Part shown: piece after piece, positions 8,546-17,101 of the stretch | Layout of the letters: each line of letters begins with the position of its first letter | Position numbering within the stretch: position 1 is the first letter of the stretch | Origin: UBA8752 sp964223495 | Lineage (GTDB): Bacteria > Bacteroidota > Bacteroidia > Flavobacteriales_D > Sanyastnellaceae | Direction of reading: 5' to 3' | Length of the DNA stretch: 59,318 nucleotides | NCBI GenBank assembly: GCA_964223495.1 | Contig: CAXQGL010000006.1 | Coordinates: forward strand, 1-59,318 | Program-made: the position numbers and the translations under genes | The notes under the pieces: generated by a model | Told to the model about the DNA's origin: nothing | The model's input: the letters and a program-made list of their open reading frames with translations, nothing else | The model's database searches: none

Positions 8546-11185
8546 TCAGCTCACCGCAATGAGTGTCTCGTCCTCTATGGGCTGGCGGAACACCGCCTTT
8601 CCGTCGAAGATGTCGAGCACCGTGGGGTGCTCCTTGTCGATGGTCCCGGCCAAGAGAGCACGAGACAGTGGATTGAGCACGGTGCGTTCGATGAGGCGCT
8701 TCACAGGTCTGGCTCCGAATTCGGGATCATGGCCCTGTACGGTGAGCCAATCGAGAGATTCTGGTGTGGCCTTGAGTCGGATGCCGGCCTCCTCGAGCCG
8801 GATTTTGAGCCTGCCGAGCTGAAGGTGGACGATGGCGCGGGTGTGCTCCATGTCCAACGGGTGGAACACCACGACCTCGTCCAACCTGTTGACGAATTCG
8901 GGCCTCAGGAATCCCCTCAGGGCTTCGTTGGCCACGTTTCGGATGCCGTCAGTTCCAGCGGCTTCTTCCATGGATTTGCCCGCTTCCCTTGCATGGTCGA
9001 ATTGCGTGGTCAGCGCCTCTGCGCCGGCATTGGACGTCATGATGATCAAGGTGTTCCGGAAGTCCACCAGGCGGCCTTTTCCATCGGTGAGGCGCCCCTC
9101 ATCGAGGACCTGGAGCAGGATGTTGAACACGTCCGGATGGGCCTTTTCAATCTCGTCGAGCAAGACCACGCTGTAGGGCCTGCGGCGCACCGCTTCGGTC
9201 AATTGGCCACCTTCATCGTGCCCGATGTAACCCGGAGGGGCGCCCACCAGCCTGCTCACCGTGTGCCGCTCCTGGAATTCGCCCATGTCCAGTCGGACCA
9301 TGGCCTTTTCGTCATCGAACAGGAAACCGCTCAAGGCTTTGGCCAATTCTGTCTTGCCGACACCGGTAGAACCCATGAAGATGAAGCTTCCCATGGGCTT
9401 GTCGAGGTCGGCGAGCCCTGAGCGCGTGCGCCGGACGGCTTCACTCACTGCCGTGACGGCCTCGGTCTGTCCGATCACGCGTTGGCCCAGTTCATCCTCG
9501 AGTTCCAGCAGTTTCTCCCGGTCGCCCTTGAGCATGCGCGAGACTGGAATGCCGCTCCAGAGGCTGACCACGGCGGCAATGCCCTCGGCATCGACTTCTT
9601 CCTTGACCAGTCGGGATTCCCCCTGCATGTCGAGCAGTCTGGCCTTGGCCGCCTCGAGTTCGGTTTCACGCTCCCGTGTTCGGCCATAGCGGATCTCGGC
9701 CACCTTGCCGAAGTCTCCTTCACGTTCGGCACGCTCTGCCTCTCCCTTGAGGTCCTCCAGCTCGGTCCGGAGCGACTGCACGCGGTCGATGACCTCGCGC
9801 TCGGCGTTCCAGCGCGCCTGAAGGCTGTCGCGCTCTTCCCTCAGATTGGCGAGGTTGATGTCGAGTTCGGTATTGCGAACGGGGTCGTCTTCACCGGCGA
9901 TGGCGGCCTTCTCGATCTCGAGTTGCATGATGCGGCGCTCGAGACCGTCCAATGCCTGAGGTTTTGAATTCATCTCGAGACGGAGTCTGGAAGCGGCTTC
10001 ATCCATCAGGTCGATCGCCTTGTCCGGAAGGAAGCGGTCGGGGAGGTAGCGCGTGGACAATTCCACCGCCCTGACGAGGGCTTCATCGCGGATTTCCACT
10101 TGATGGTGCGCTTCGTACTTCTCCTTGATGCCGCGCAGGATGGCCAATGCACTTTCCCGGTCAGGCTCTTCGACGCGCACCTTCTGGAAACGCCGCTCGA
10201 GGGCCTTGTCTTTCTCGAAGAACTTCTGGTATTCAGCGAGCGTGGTTGCTCCGATGGCACGGAGTTCTCCGCGGGCAAGGGCGGGCTTGAGGATGTTGGC
10301 CGCATCCATTGCGCCTTCTCCACCACCCGCGCCCACGAGCGTGTGGATCTCATCGATGAAGAGCAGGATGCGCCCTTCACTTTCCGTGACCTCGCGGACC
10401 ACGGCCTTCAGACGCTCCTCGAATTCACCCTTGTACTTGGCACCGGCGATCAATGCGCCCATGTCGAGGCTGTGCACGGTCTTGTCCAGGAGGTTTTCCG
10501 GAACATCCCCGGAAACGATGCGGTGCGCAATGCCTTCCGCAATGGCCGTCTTGCCCACCCCGGGCTCGCCGATGAGGATGGGATTGTTCTTGGTCCTGCG
10601 TGTGAGGATCTGGAGGACGCGCCGGATTTCCTCATCCCGGCCGATCACCGGGTCCAGCTTGCCATCCCTCGCCCGTGCGTTCAGATTGCGGGCATACTTG
10701 GAAAGCGATTCCAGTGCGTCCTCGTGGCTTGCACTGTCGGCTGTCCGGCCCTTGCGCAGATCCGCCATGGCCTTTTCGAGGTCCTTTGCCCGCACGCCGG
10801 CATCCTTGAGCAGTTGTGCAGCCGTGCTCTTCACCCCCAGCAATGCCGAGAGCAGCCGGTCGAGCGCCACATATTGGTCTCCGGATTTCCTCGCGGAATC
10901 AACGGCGCTGCGGAGGACCATCTGGGCGGTTGGGGACCAGGGTGTCTGTTCGGCGGGTGATGCGAGCTTGGGGAGGGATTCGAGGCTGGATTGCGTGGCT
11001 TGCCGGACGACATTGAGCGGCACCTCGATTCGGTCGAGGAGCCGCGCAGGCAGGGGGTCTTCACCGTGCAGCAAGGCGTGCAGCAGATGAAGTGGTTCAA
11101 CCTGAGGATTGCCGGCCAGTTGTGCGGTGGCCAAGGCCTCCTGCAGCACGGATTGGGTCTTCAGCGTGAATGCGTGTTGTTCCAT
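8546..11185 (-). CDS. clpB: ATP-dependent disaggregase ClpB
   Basis: 879 residues from the ATG at 11185 (MEQHAFTLKTQ), which aligns with the usual ClpB N-terminus; an upstream in-frame ATG at 11233 would add 16 atypical residues. Order: Clp_N repeats (about 1-150), first AAA+ domain with Walker A GEPGVGKT and FIDEIHTLVGAGG, the long coiled-coil M-domain (roughly 390-520, LEIEKAAIA through EAAKARLLDMQ), then the second AAA+ domain with Walker A GSTGVGKT, LDEIEKAHPDVFNILLQ and a C-terminal D2-small domain. The M-domain separates it from ClpA/ClpC. The protein solubilises aggregates together with DnaK. Heat induction is expected, but I see no obvious CIRCE-like element upstream. Confidence 0.97.
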   Translation of the reverse strand: MEQHAFTLKTQSVLQEALATAQLAGNPQVEPLHLLHALLHGEDPLPARLLDRIEVPLNVVRQATQSSLESLPKLASPAEQTPWSPTAQMVLRSAVDSARKSGDQYVALDRLLSALLGVKSTAAQLLKDAGVRAKDLEKAMADLRKGRTADSASHEDALESLSKYARNLNARARDGKLDPVIGRDEEIRRVLQILTRRTKNNPILIGEPGVGKTAIAEGIAHRIVSGDVPENLLDKTVHSLDMGALIAGAKYKGEFEERLKAVVREVTESEGRILLFIDEIHTLVGAGGGEGAMDAANILKPALARGELRAIGATTLAEYQKFFEKDKALERRFQKVRVEEPDRESALAILRGIKEKYEAHHQVEIRDEALVRAVELSTRYLPDRFLPDKAIDLMDEAASRLRLEMNSKPQALDGLERRIMQLEIEKAAIAGEDDPVRNTELDINLANLREERDSLQARWNAEREVIDRVQSLRTELEDLKGEAERAEREGDFGKVAEIRYGRTRERETELEAAKARLLDMQGESRLVKEEVDAEGIAAVVSLWSGIPVSRMLKGDREKLLELEDELGQRVIGQTEAVTAVSEAVRRTRSGLADLDKPMGSFIFMGSTGVGKTELAKALSGFLFDDEKAMVRLDMGEFQERHTVSRLVGAPPGYIGHDEGGQLTEAVRRRPYSVVLLDEIEKAHPDVFNILLQVLDEGRLTDGKGRLVDFRNTLIIMTSNAGAEALTTQFDHAREAGKSMEEAAGTDGIRNVANEALRGFLRPEFVNRLDEVVVFHPLDMEHTRAIVHLQLGRLKIRLEEAGIRLKATPESLDWLTVQGHDPEFGARPVKRLIERTVLNPLSRALLAGTIDKEHPTVLDIFDGKAVFRQPIEDETLIAVS

Positions 11186-11314
11186 GGGGCGATTGATTGC
11201 TTGTGGATGATGCGTCCTCGATGGGACGCCCAAGCCCCAGCGAAATCGATGCCATCCGCTTGAGGCAAGCAGTCGGGCGACATTTTGTCGGTATTCATTG
11301 ATTTCAAGTGACGT

Positions 11315-11341
11315 TTTGGCAGAAAGTCCAAGCTAACTTCG
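11315..11341 (+). promoter_or_regulatory. putative promoter TTTG-N15-TAACTTCG for aroK
   Basis: TTTG at 11315-11318 and TAACTTCG at 11334-11341 lie in the 160-base gap between divergent clpB and aroK. The aroK ATG (11346) starts four bases after the box. Confidence 0.45.
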
Positions 11342-11345
11342 CTAC

Positions 11346-11894
11346 ATGGCCAAGGGCTGCATTTTCATCGTAGGGTACATGGGTGTGGGAAAGAGCTCCG
11401 GTGGCCGCCGCTTGGCAAGGACGTTGGATCTCCCATTCGCCGACACGGACCTGGTCCTGATGGACAGGAGCGGCAAGGAGGTGTCTGCCTTGTTCGAGGA
11501 GTGGGGAGAACCCCGTTTCAGGACGGAGGAGGCGCGCGTGCTCAGGGAACTGACCGGAGACGGCAGCAAGGAGATGGTCATTGCGACGGGCGGGGGCACG
11601 CCTTGTCACGAGGACAACATGGATTTCATGCTGGCCCACGGTACGGTATTGCATTTCGAGGTGGCACTCGAGCCCCTGGTGAGGAGGCTTGCGGCGAAGC
11701 GCAAGGAGCGCCCCCTCATTGCGGATGTTCCACTCGACCGGTTGGGCGATTTCGTGAAGCGGCACATGGCGGGTCGGGCGCCATTCTATTCAAGGGCGCA
11801 CATCACGGTGGATGCGGGTTCCCTCGATGGTGAACGCCTGGCTTCCGTGGGCCGGATGATCCGACGGCTTCAGCAGGAGGGGCTCAATCCCTGA
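11346..11894 (+). CDS. aroK: shikimate kinase
   Basis: 182 residues, a normal length for AroK. Walker A is GYMGVGKSSGG. The shikimate-contacting region is ADTDLVLMDRSG with an Arg in PRFRTEEARVL. The central glycine motif is VIATGGGTP, and the lid arginine region is RKERPLI, followed by RAPFYSRAHITVD. It phosphorylates shikimate at the 3-hydroxyl in the chorismate pathway, in the cytoplasm. It is a single-gene unit with its own promoter-like box. The last 11 bases overlap the 3' end of the convergent PyrR-like gene. Confidence 0.95.
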   Translation: MAKGCIFIVGYMGVGKSSGGRRLARTLDLPFADTDLVLMDRSGKEVSALFEEWGEPRFRTEEARVLRELTGDGSKEMVIATGGGTPCHEDNMDFMLAHGTVLHFEVALEPLVRRLAAKRKERPLIADVPLDRLGDFVKRHMAGRAPFYSRAHITVDAGSLDGERLASVGRMIRRLQQEGLNP

Positions 11895-12432
11895 GCAGGG
11901 CGACGTCCGGACCGGGGCCGCTGAGCTCGACGGCGATGTGGGCCTTGAGATTGGTGGACAGGCTTTGTCCCACATAATCGGCACGAACGGGAAAACGCCG
12001 ATGAATCCGGTCAACCAGGACGCAAGTGCCCACATGATGCGGTCGGAACGGCAGAATGAACGCCACACCATGGAGGAGCGTACGTCCACTGTTGAGCACA
12101 TCATCGACCACGATGGTCACGGCACCTTGCATGACTTGACCGTCGAATGCGCTTCCATCGGATCCAACCAGTTCCATGGGGTGGTCCAATGGGGCATCCT
12201 TGTCCATCGTGATGCAACAGCCGAGCGTCTCGGGAGCGGAGATTCCCTGCAGTTCCTTCGTGATGCGCTCCGCCAACACGCGTCCCTGGCCGTCGATGGC
12301 CGCCACGACGATCCTGCCGGCGCCGTGATGGTCCTCGAGGATTTGACGGGCAATGCGCCGGATGCAGCGGTCGATGCGTTCTGCATCCAGGATGACGACC
12401 GTACCGGTGGAGGATGGGGAGGGGGCACTCAT
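11884..12432 (-). CDS. pyrR: PyrR-like uracil phosphoribosyltransferase / pyrimidine regulator
   Basis: 182 residues from the ATG at 12432 (MSAPSPSSTGTVVILD). The type I phosphoribosyltransferase PRPP loop is VTIVVDDVLNSGRTL. The N-terminal helix IDRCIRRIARQILE and the C-terminal VGQSLSTNLKAHIAVEL fit PyrR/Pyr-like proteins. In some bacteria PyrR binds pyr mRNA to attenuate transcription; in Bacteroidota the gene is often far from pyr genes, as here, so an enzymatic role is equally possible. Its ATG overlaps the stop of the RNA methyltransferase gene (ATGA, 12429-12432), which indicates translational coupling. Confidence 0.8.
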   Translation of the reverse strand: MSAPSPSSTGTVVILDAERIDRCIRRIARQILEDHHGAGRIVVAAIDGQGRVLAERITKELQGISAPETLGCCITMDKDAPLDHPMELVGSDGSAFDGQVMQGAVTIVVDDVLNSGRTLLHGVAFILPFRPHHVGTCVLVDRIHRRFPVRADYVGQSLSTNLKAHIAVELSGPGPDVALLRD

Positions 12433-13940
12433 GACGCTGCAATTTCGGTGATTCCCTCCGTGATGGCCGTGCCTTGGGGATCGAATTCCAACAGGGCCAC
12501 CGACTCCACATGGGCCGTATGGGGGAATTGGTCCACCAATTTGAAACGCTTCAGCTTGTACCCCGCTTCGCGCAAGGCGATGAGGTCCCGGGCTTGGGTG
12601 GCGGGATTGCAACTCACATAGACCAGCCGCCTGGCCCTGAGTCGGATGACCTTGCGCAGTGACTTTGGACTGATTCCACTGCGGGGCGGATCCAACACGA
12701 TGGTGCCGATGCGCCCTGTGTAGCCGGGGTGATCGAGCAGGAAACGCCCCACATCGGCTGCATGGAATTCAAGGCCGTCGACCCCGTTGCGTTCCGCGCT
12801 CCTGCGGGCGTCGGTGATGGCTTCCTCGATCAGGTCCACACCCACGACGCGTGTGGTACCCTCCCTGGCGAGCAGTTGGGCAATGGTGCCGGTACCGCAG
12901 AACAGGTCCATGGTGACCGGATCCGGCGCCTCCAACGTCGGGATGGGCGCTTCGAATGCATAGGCCAACACCTGGGCGTAGAGGCGTTCGGCACATTTGG
13001 GATTGGTCTGGAAGAAACTCTTCATCCGGATTTCGAAGGAGAGACCATGCAGGGATTCCAGCACATGGTCTTCACCCCGGATGAGGCGCGAGGTCCCTTC
13101 ACGGGCCTCTACGCGTTCGCCCGTGTCATCGTTCAAGGTGTGGATGAAGCCGGCGAGCCGGGCACCCAGCCGTTCTTCCAGCCAATGGGCGAAGCCTTCC
13201 ACGTCGAACCGGTCCAGTCCATGGGAAGTGGTGACCAGGTTGACGAGCAGGCGATCCTGGGCCATGCTCTTTCGGACGACGAGGAAACGGAAGAAGCCCT
13301 CCCGGCGCGGAGCGTGCCAAGCGGGAAGCCCCGATCCGGCGCATCGTTCGCGGATGGCGGGCAGAAGCGACTCGAATTCCACATCGAAAAGGCCGCTGTC
13401 CCGCTCGAGGTCCTCGACGGCCCACCAGGTACCACGGGCCTTGAATCCGAGGTGGAAGCCATCGCCGAACTCGGCATCGGGATCGGCATCAGGCCCACGT
13501 CCGATGGCGGCGAAGCTGTACTCCATCTTGTTCCGGTAGTGGAAGGCGGTGGGGGAATCGACCCATCCTTCATACAGGGACTCGATGTTCGGGACTTCGC
13601 CGATCCTGCGATAGATGTCGAGGGCGGTGCGTTCCTTGAAACGGCGCTGTTCCTCGAGGGGGAGTGTGATGTATGGCGCACCGGGGATGGACTGGTAAGG
13701 GGTCGTGACCTCTTCCGGTGCCCGTTGCAGGACGGCCGTGATGCGGGCTTCGGCGTGCCTCCGTTTGCACAGCGATACCCTTGCCCGAACGCGTTGGCCT
13801 GCAATCGCATTGGGAACGAAGACCGTGAAATCCCCTTCGTCCGTGGGCACCTTGGCCAAGCCCTTGCCACCGAAGGCGACATCGAGGATATCAAGTTCGA
13901 GCAGGGTGCCCTTGTGGAAGAGGCGCTTCTTGCGTGCCAA
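12429..13940 (-). CDS. rlmD: RlmD/TrmA-family RNA (uracil-5-)-methyltransferase, cluster-cysteine-less variant
   Basis: 503 residues from a TTG start (LARKKRLFHKG; no in-frame ATG nearby). An N-terminal TRAM domain (about 8-70, LELDILDVAFGGKGLAKV) precedes the methyltransferase domain. S-adenosylmethionine motif is DLFCGTGTIAQLLA, then VGVDLIEEAI and VLDPPRSGISP. The nucleophilic cysteine is in VYVSCNPAT. The family 5-methylates U in 23S rRNA (RlmD, RlmCD) or tRNA (TrmA). Oddity: the segment that normally holds the [4Fe-4S] cysteines (CpxxxxCGGCxxQ) reads TPYQSIPGAPYITLPLEEQ and has none. It heads a two-gene unit with pyrR. A TATTTTCG box lies on this strand at 13987-13994. Confidence 0.88.
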   Translation of the reverse strand: MARKKRLFHKGTLLELDILDVAFGGKGLAKVPTDEGDFTVFVPNAIAGQRVRARVSLCKRRHAEARITAVLQRAPEEVTTPYQSIPGAPYITLPLEEQRRFKERTALDIYRRIGEVPNIESLYEGWVDSPTAFHYRNKMEYSFAAIGRGPDADPDAEFGDGFHLGFKARGTWWAVEDLERDSGLFDVEFESLLPAIRERCAGSGLPAWHAPRREGFFRFLVVRKSMAQDRLLVNLVTTSHGLDRFDVEGFAHWLEERLGARLAGFIHTLNDDTGERVEAREGTSRLIRGEDHVLESLHGLSFEIRMKSFFQTNPKCAERLYAQVLAYAFEAPIPTLEAPDPVTMDLFCGTGTIAQLLAREGTTRVVGVDLIEEAITDARRSAERNGVDGLEFHAADVGRFLLDHPGYTGRIGTIVLDPPRSGISPKSLRKVIRLRARRLVYVSCNPATQARDLIALREAGYKLKRFKLVDQFPHTAHVESVALLEFDPQGTAITEGITEIAAS

Positions 13941-14010
13941 TGGTGGAGGGGTGATGAAAAACGGACGCCCGGATGGCGCTGCGGCGCGAAAATAGGCCCC
14001 TTCCCCATGC

Positions 14011-14017
14011 TACCTTG
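14011..14017 (+). promoter_or_regulatory. putative -7 element TACCTTG, 5 nt before ATG
   Basis: TACCTTG in the gap between the divergent methyltransferase and phosphoesterase genes. Five bases separate it from the ATG at 14023. Confidence 0.4.
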
Positions 14018-14022
14018 CCATC

Positions 14023-14871
14023 ATGATGAAGGGTGCGTTCAAGATGGTCTGCGCATGGGCGTTGGTCTGCACGGTGAACACGGGAGAGGCATGGGCTCAG
14101 CATCCCGATGAGATGGCGGTGGTCACGTTCAATATCCGATATGACAATCCGGATGACCCCATCAGCTGGGAGCAGCGGCGGGACAAGGTGGCCGGTTCGG
14201 TCAGTTATTTCGATATCCTCGGCTTCCAGGAGGCGCTCGTCCACCAGGTGGATGATCTGGTTGCCTCCCTGCCGGAACACGACCATTACGGGGTCGGCCG
14301 CGACGACGGAAGGAGTGGAGGCGAGCACTGCCCCGTATTCTGGCGCCGTTCGCGTTACGACTTGTTGCATGCCGAGACCCGGTGGTTGAGTGCGACGCCG
14401 AAACAGCCGGGTTCCGTGGGGTGGGATGCCGATCTGCCCCGGACGATGACGCTGGTGCTGCTGCACGATCGGAAGACTGGAAAGGTGATCCGCGTGATCA
14501 ATACCCACCTTTCCCACATCGGAGAGGAAGCACGCGCACTGTCGGCAAGGATGATCGCCCTTCAGTTCTCCATGAGTCCGGCTGACGTGGACCTCCTGCT
14601 CGGTGACCTGAACGCCGAACCCGGAAGTGCCCCATTGGACATTCTCGTGGGAAGTGGACTGGGCGATGCCCACGATGTGGCAGCCCGGAAATGCAGATCG
14701 GGAATTGGAACCTACACGGGGTTCCCGACCATCGGGTTGCGCGGAGCCCCGCGCATCGACCACATCCTTTTGCGTGGAGCCGAGGTGGCCTGGTACTGCA
14801 CCGAGGAGCAGATCATTGAGGGTTTCTACATGTCGGACCACCTGCCCGTCTACATCGCCCTCATTCCATGA
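14023..14871 (+). CDS. secreted endonuclease/exonuclease/phosphatase (EEP) family protein
   Basis: 282 residues with a signal peptide ending GEAWAQ. EEP (DNase I-like) motifs appear in order: TFNIRYDN, LGFQEALV (metal-binding Glu), INTHLSHIG (His), LLGDLNAEP (Asp/Asn), and YMSDHLPV (catalytic Asp-His). The fold includes DNases, sphingomyelinases, inositol phosphatases and sugar phosphatases; sequence alone does not choose. Export points to an extracellular or periplasmic phosphodiester substrate. The SLC13-like transporter gene begins inside its stop codon (ATGA at 14868-14871), so the two are probably made together, perhaps to release and import a product. Confidence 0.88.
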   Translation: MMKGAFKMVCAWALVCTVNTGEAWAQHPDEMAVVTFNIRYDNPDDPISWEQRRDKVAGSVSYFDILGFQEALVHQVDDLVASLPEHDHYGVGRDDGRSGGEHCPVFWRRSRYDLLHAETRWLSATPKQPGSVGWDADLPRTMTLVLLHDRKTGKVIRVINTHLSHIGEEARALSARMIALQFSMSPADVDLLLGDLNAEPGSAPLDILVGSGLGDAHDVAARKCRSGIGTYTGFPTIGLRGAPRIDHILLRGAEVAWYCTEEQIIEGFYMSDHLPVYIALIP

Positions 14872-16316
14872 GTGTGAGGGAGGCCGTCGGTCTCTGGGGG
14901 GGGCCTTTGGGGTTTCTCGCTGCCCTGGCCCTGCTTCCATCGGGTCCGGAAGTCAATGATGCCGCACTTGCGGGCACGGCCTGGTGGATGCTGTGGTGGT
15001 GGCTCGGAGGAGCGGTTCCCATCGGACCCACAAGCCTGCTGCCCCTCGTGCTGTTTCCCATGTTCGGCGTTCTGGGGCTTGCCGATGCGGCTGCACCGTT
15101 CGGGTCCAAGTTCATCTGGTTGTTCCTCGGTGGATTCGTGCTGGCCTTGGCCTTGGAGCGCCATGGGCTGCACCGCCGTTTTGCCCTGCATCTGCTGCAC
15201 CTTCTTGGGGGAGGTCCCAGGCGCACCCTGTTCGGATTCATGCTGGCGACGGCGCTGCTGAGCATGTGGATTTCAAACACGGCGACCACGCTGATGATGT
15301 TGCCGATGGCTACGGCCGTGCTGGGATTGCTGGAAGAGCGGGGGGAGCGCATTCCATGGGGAGGCGCACTGATTCTGGGCATTGCGTATGGTGCGAATAC
15401 CGGGGGGATGGCCACCCTCGTGGGCACCCCGCCGAATGCCGCCCTCGCGGGACTGGCCTCCGACCGATTCGGCTTGGACATCGGATTCACGGAATGGCTG
15501 GCCATTGGACTGCCCATGTCCCTCGTACTCATGGTGTCGGTGTTCCTGATGTTGATCCTCATCCATAGGGTTCCCGCTTCGAAGTCCGATCTCGGCGTGG
15601 ACGTCATCCGCAGCGAACGGAATGCGCTGGGCGGGATGGGAGCGGCAGAGCGTCGTGTCCTCTGCGTCTTCGTGACCACGGCGTTGCTCTGGATGTTGAG
15701 GACGCCGATCAATGCTGTGCTCGATGGCCGCTTCGTACTGAACGACACCTCGATTGCGGTTGCGGCCGCCATCGCCTGCTTCGCCTTGTCTGCGGGGCCC
15801 GTGTCCGGCGCATCGTCGATGGACACCTCAGGCCGCACGCCCCGACTGCTCGGGGCAAAGGACCTGGCGCGGCTTCCTTGGGACATCCTGTTGTTGTTCG
15901 GTGGTGGCCTGGCGCTGGCCAAGGGGTTCGAAGCCGCCGGCTGGGCGGAGGCCATGGCCGATGCAGCTGCGGGGTGGGGCTGGTCTGCCGGCGCCATGCT
16001 GGTCGTGGTGACGGCCATGGGGCTGTTTGCAACGGAACTCATGAGCAACCTCGCCCTGACCTTGCTGCTCGTGCCCGTGGTGGGCGCCCTTGCTGTGGGC
16101 ATGGGATTGCATCCGCTCTTTTTTGCGGTCCCGGTGACCTTGGCCTCGAGCTGCGCCTTCATGCTGCCCATGGCGACCCCGCCGAACGCCATCGTCTTTT
16201 CTTCAGGGAGGGTGAGCATGTCCACCATGGCGCGGACGGGGTTCCTGTTGAATCTGTTGGCCTGTACCTTGATCCTGGTGATGTGGTGGTGGTGGGCACC
16301 GGAGGCTTGGCGCTGA
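14868..16316 (+). CDS. SLC13/DASS-family sodium-coupled anion (dicarboxylate) transporter
   Basis: 482 residues, strongly hydrophobic with about 11-12 membrane segments. DASS hallmarks are visible: first SNT motif in WISNTATTLMMLPMA (about residue 135), a VGTPPNAALAG loop (about 187), the second-repeat counterpart ATELMSNLALTLLL (about 395, SNL rather than SNT) and a second TPPNAIVFSSG loop (about 445). The family imports succinate, malate, citrate or sulfate with sodium. The SNT to SNL change in the second repeat could alter substrate or sodium coordination. Translationally coupled to the upstream secreted phosphoesterase. Confidence 0.9.
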   Translation: MSVREAVGLWGGPLGFLAALALLPSGPEVNDAALAGTAWWMLWWWLGGAVPIGPTSLLPLVLFPMFGVLGLADAAAPFGSKFIWLFLGGFVLALALERHGLHRRFALHLLHLLGGGPRRTLFGFMLATALLSMWISNTATTLMMLPMATAVLGLLEERGERIPWGGALILGIAYGANTGGMATLVGTPPNAALAGLASDRFGLDIGFTEWLAIGLPMSLVLMVSVFLMLILIHRVPASKSDLGVDVIRSERNALGGMGAAERRVLCVFVTTALLWMLRTPINAVLDGRFVLNDTSIAVAAAIACFALSAGPVSGASSMDTSGRTPRLLGAKDLARLPWDILLLFGGGLALAKGFEAAGWAEAMADAAAGWGWSAGAMLVVVTAMGLFATELMSNLALTLLLVPVVGALAVGMGLHPLFFAVPVTLASSCAFMLPMATPPNAIVFSSGRVSMSTMARTGFLLNLLACTLILVMWWWWAPEAWR

Positions 16317-16374
16317 AGGCGCGCTTGGTATAACAGTCGATATAGACTAAATTGTCGACGCCAAATTGCCGATT

Positions 16375-17055
16375 GTGCCCTTCAAAAGCCAACTGCTTTC
16401 CAGCTGGATCCTCGCGTCATGTCTCGTGCTGTCGTCCGTGACGGCGAACGGTCAGGAAGTCTGGATGCCCGATTATGATGGCGATGGATTCGTGTCCACC
16501 CCCGATCTGATCGGATTCCTGACGGCCTGGGAATCGCACACTGCATCCTTTGTGCGGGGCAGTTGGGAGGTCCACTGTGACGCTCTGATGGAAGGGGATG
16601 TGCCCTTGGACAGTGTGGAATTCCGCATCGCGGCCTTCGACATACAGCTCAGGGAGGACAGCATGGGTGAATGGCAGTTGGATACCGTGTGGGTGGACCA
16701 ATCGTGGATGGTCACGAACATACCCGTGGAGTTGAACCATGTGCGCTTCTTTGCCCCGACCCCCTTCGTCACAGGCCAGATCAGTTACCATCCGGAGGAT
16801 GACAGCTACATCTGGTACATGGAGTTCAACGAGAGCCTGACGTTCACGCCGGAGGACAACATGCTGGCCGAGCTGCAGGAGGAAGGCTGGTTCCAGAACC
16901 TTTATGTATTCGAGGAATTGGCACCTTTCGCCCAATCCATCCTGTTGCCCCATGACGGGACCTGGTTCCTCGGGCCGAGGTTCAATGGCGCCGAGGAGTT
17001 CGAGGAGACGTGGACCGTGCTGGATTTCTCCGTGCACTTCCATGGTGCGCCTTGA
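16375..17055 (+). CDS. small secreted protein of unknown function with an N-terminal EF-hand-like motif
   Basis: 226 residues from a GTG at 16375 (VPFKSQLLSSWILASC), which gives a clean signal peptide ending TANGQ; a TTG at 16366 is the alternative, and no ATG fits. Right after the signal comes PDYDGDGFVSTPDLIGFL. This is one dockerin/EF-hand-type calcium loop (D-x-D-G-D-G-x-x-x-x-x-D), similar to the C-terminal modules of other exoproteins in this window but placed at the N-terminus. The rest is acidic and Trp/Phe-rich, with no family I recognise. A TAAATTG box stands at 16348-16354. The gene end overlaps an ATG-initiated upstream extension of the cytochrome gene, but not its preferred start. 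Confidence 0.7.
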   Translation: MPFKSQLLSSWILASCLVLSSVTANGQEVWMPDYDGDGFVSTPDLIGFLTAWESHTASFVRGSWEVHCDALMEGDVPLDSVEFRIAAFDIQLREDSMGEWQLDTVWVDQSWMVTNIPVELNHVRFFAPTPFVTGQISYHPEDDSYIWYMEFNESLTFTPEDNMLAELQEEGWFQNLYVFEELAPFAQSILLPHDGTWFLGPRFNGAEEFEETWTVLDFSVHFHGAP

Positions 17056-17088
17056 GCACGTGCAACGGAAATTCGGCAAATCGGGTTG

Positions 17089-17096
17089 CACCTTTG
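17089..17096 (+). promoter_or_regulatory. possible -7 element CACCTTTG
   Basis: CACCTTTG ends five bases before the GTG at 17102. It differs from TAnnTTTG at the first base only and supports GTG as the start of the cytochrome c peroxidase gene. Confidence 0.3.
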
Positions 17097-17101
17097 GAAA
17101 G

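Noticed and set aside
11186..11345. CIRCE or sigma-32-like heat-shock element upstream of clpB
   Set aside because: No TTAGCACTC-N9-GAGTGCTAA-like inverted repeat or other convincing element was found.
14861..16228. 455-residue minus-strand frame opposite the SLC13 transporter
   Set aside because: Ser/Pro/Ala/Arg-rich antisense translation of a membrane protein; no start context or family.
16904..17101. Longer N-terminus for the cytochrome c peroxidase
   Set aside because: It would overlap the preceding gene by up to 150 bases with Ser/Pro/Arg-rich sequence and bury the lipoprotein signal that starts cleanly at 17102.
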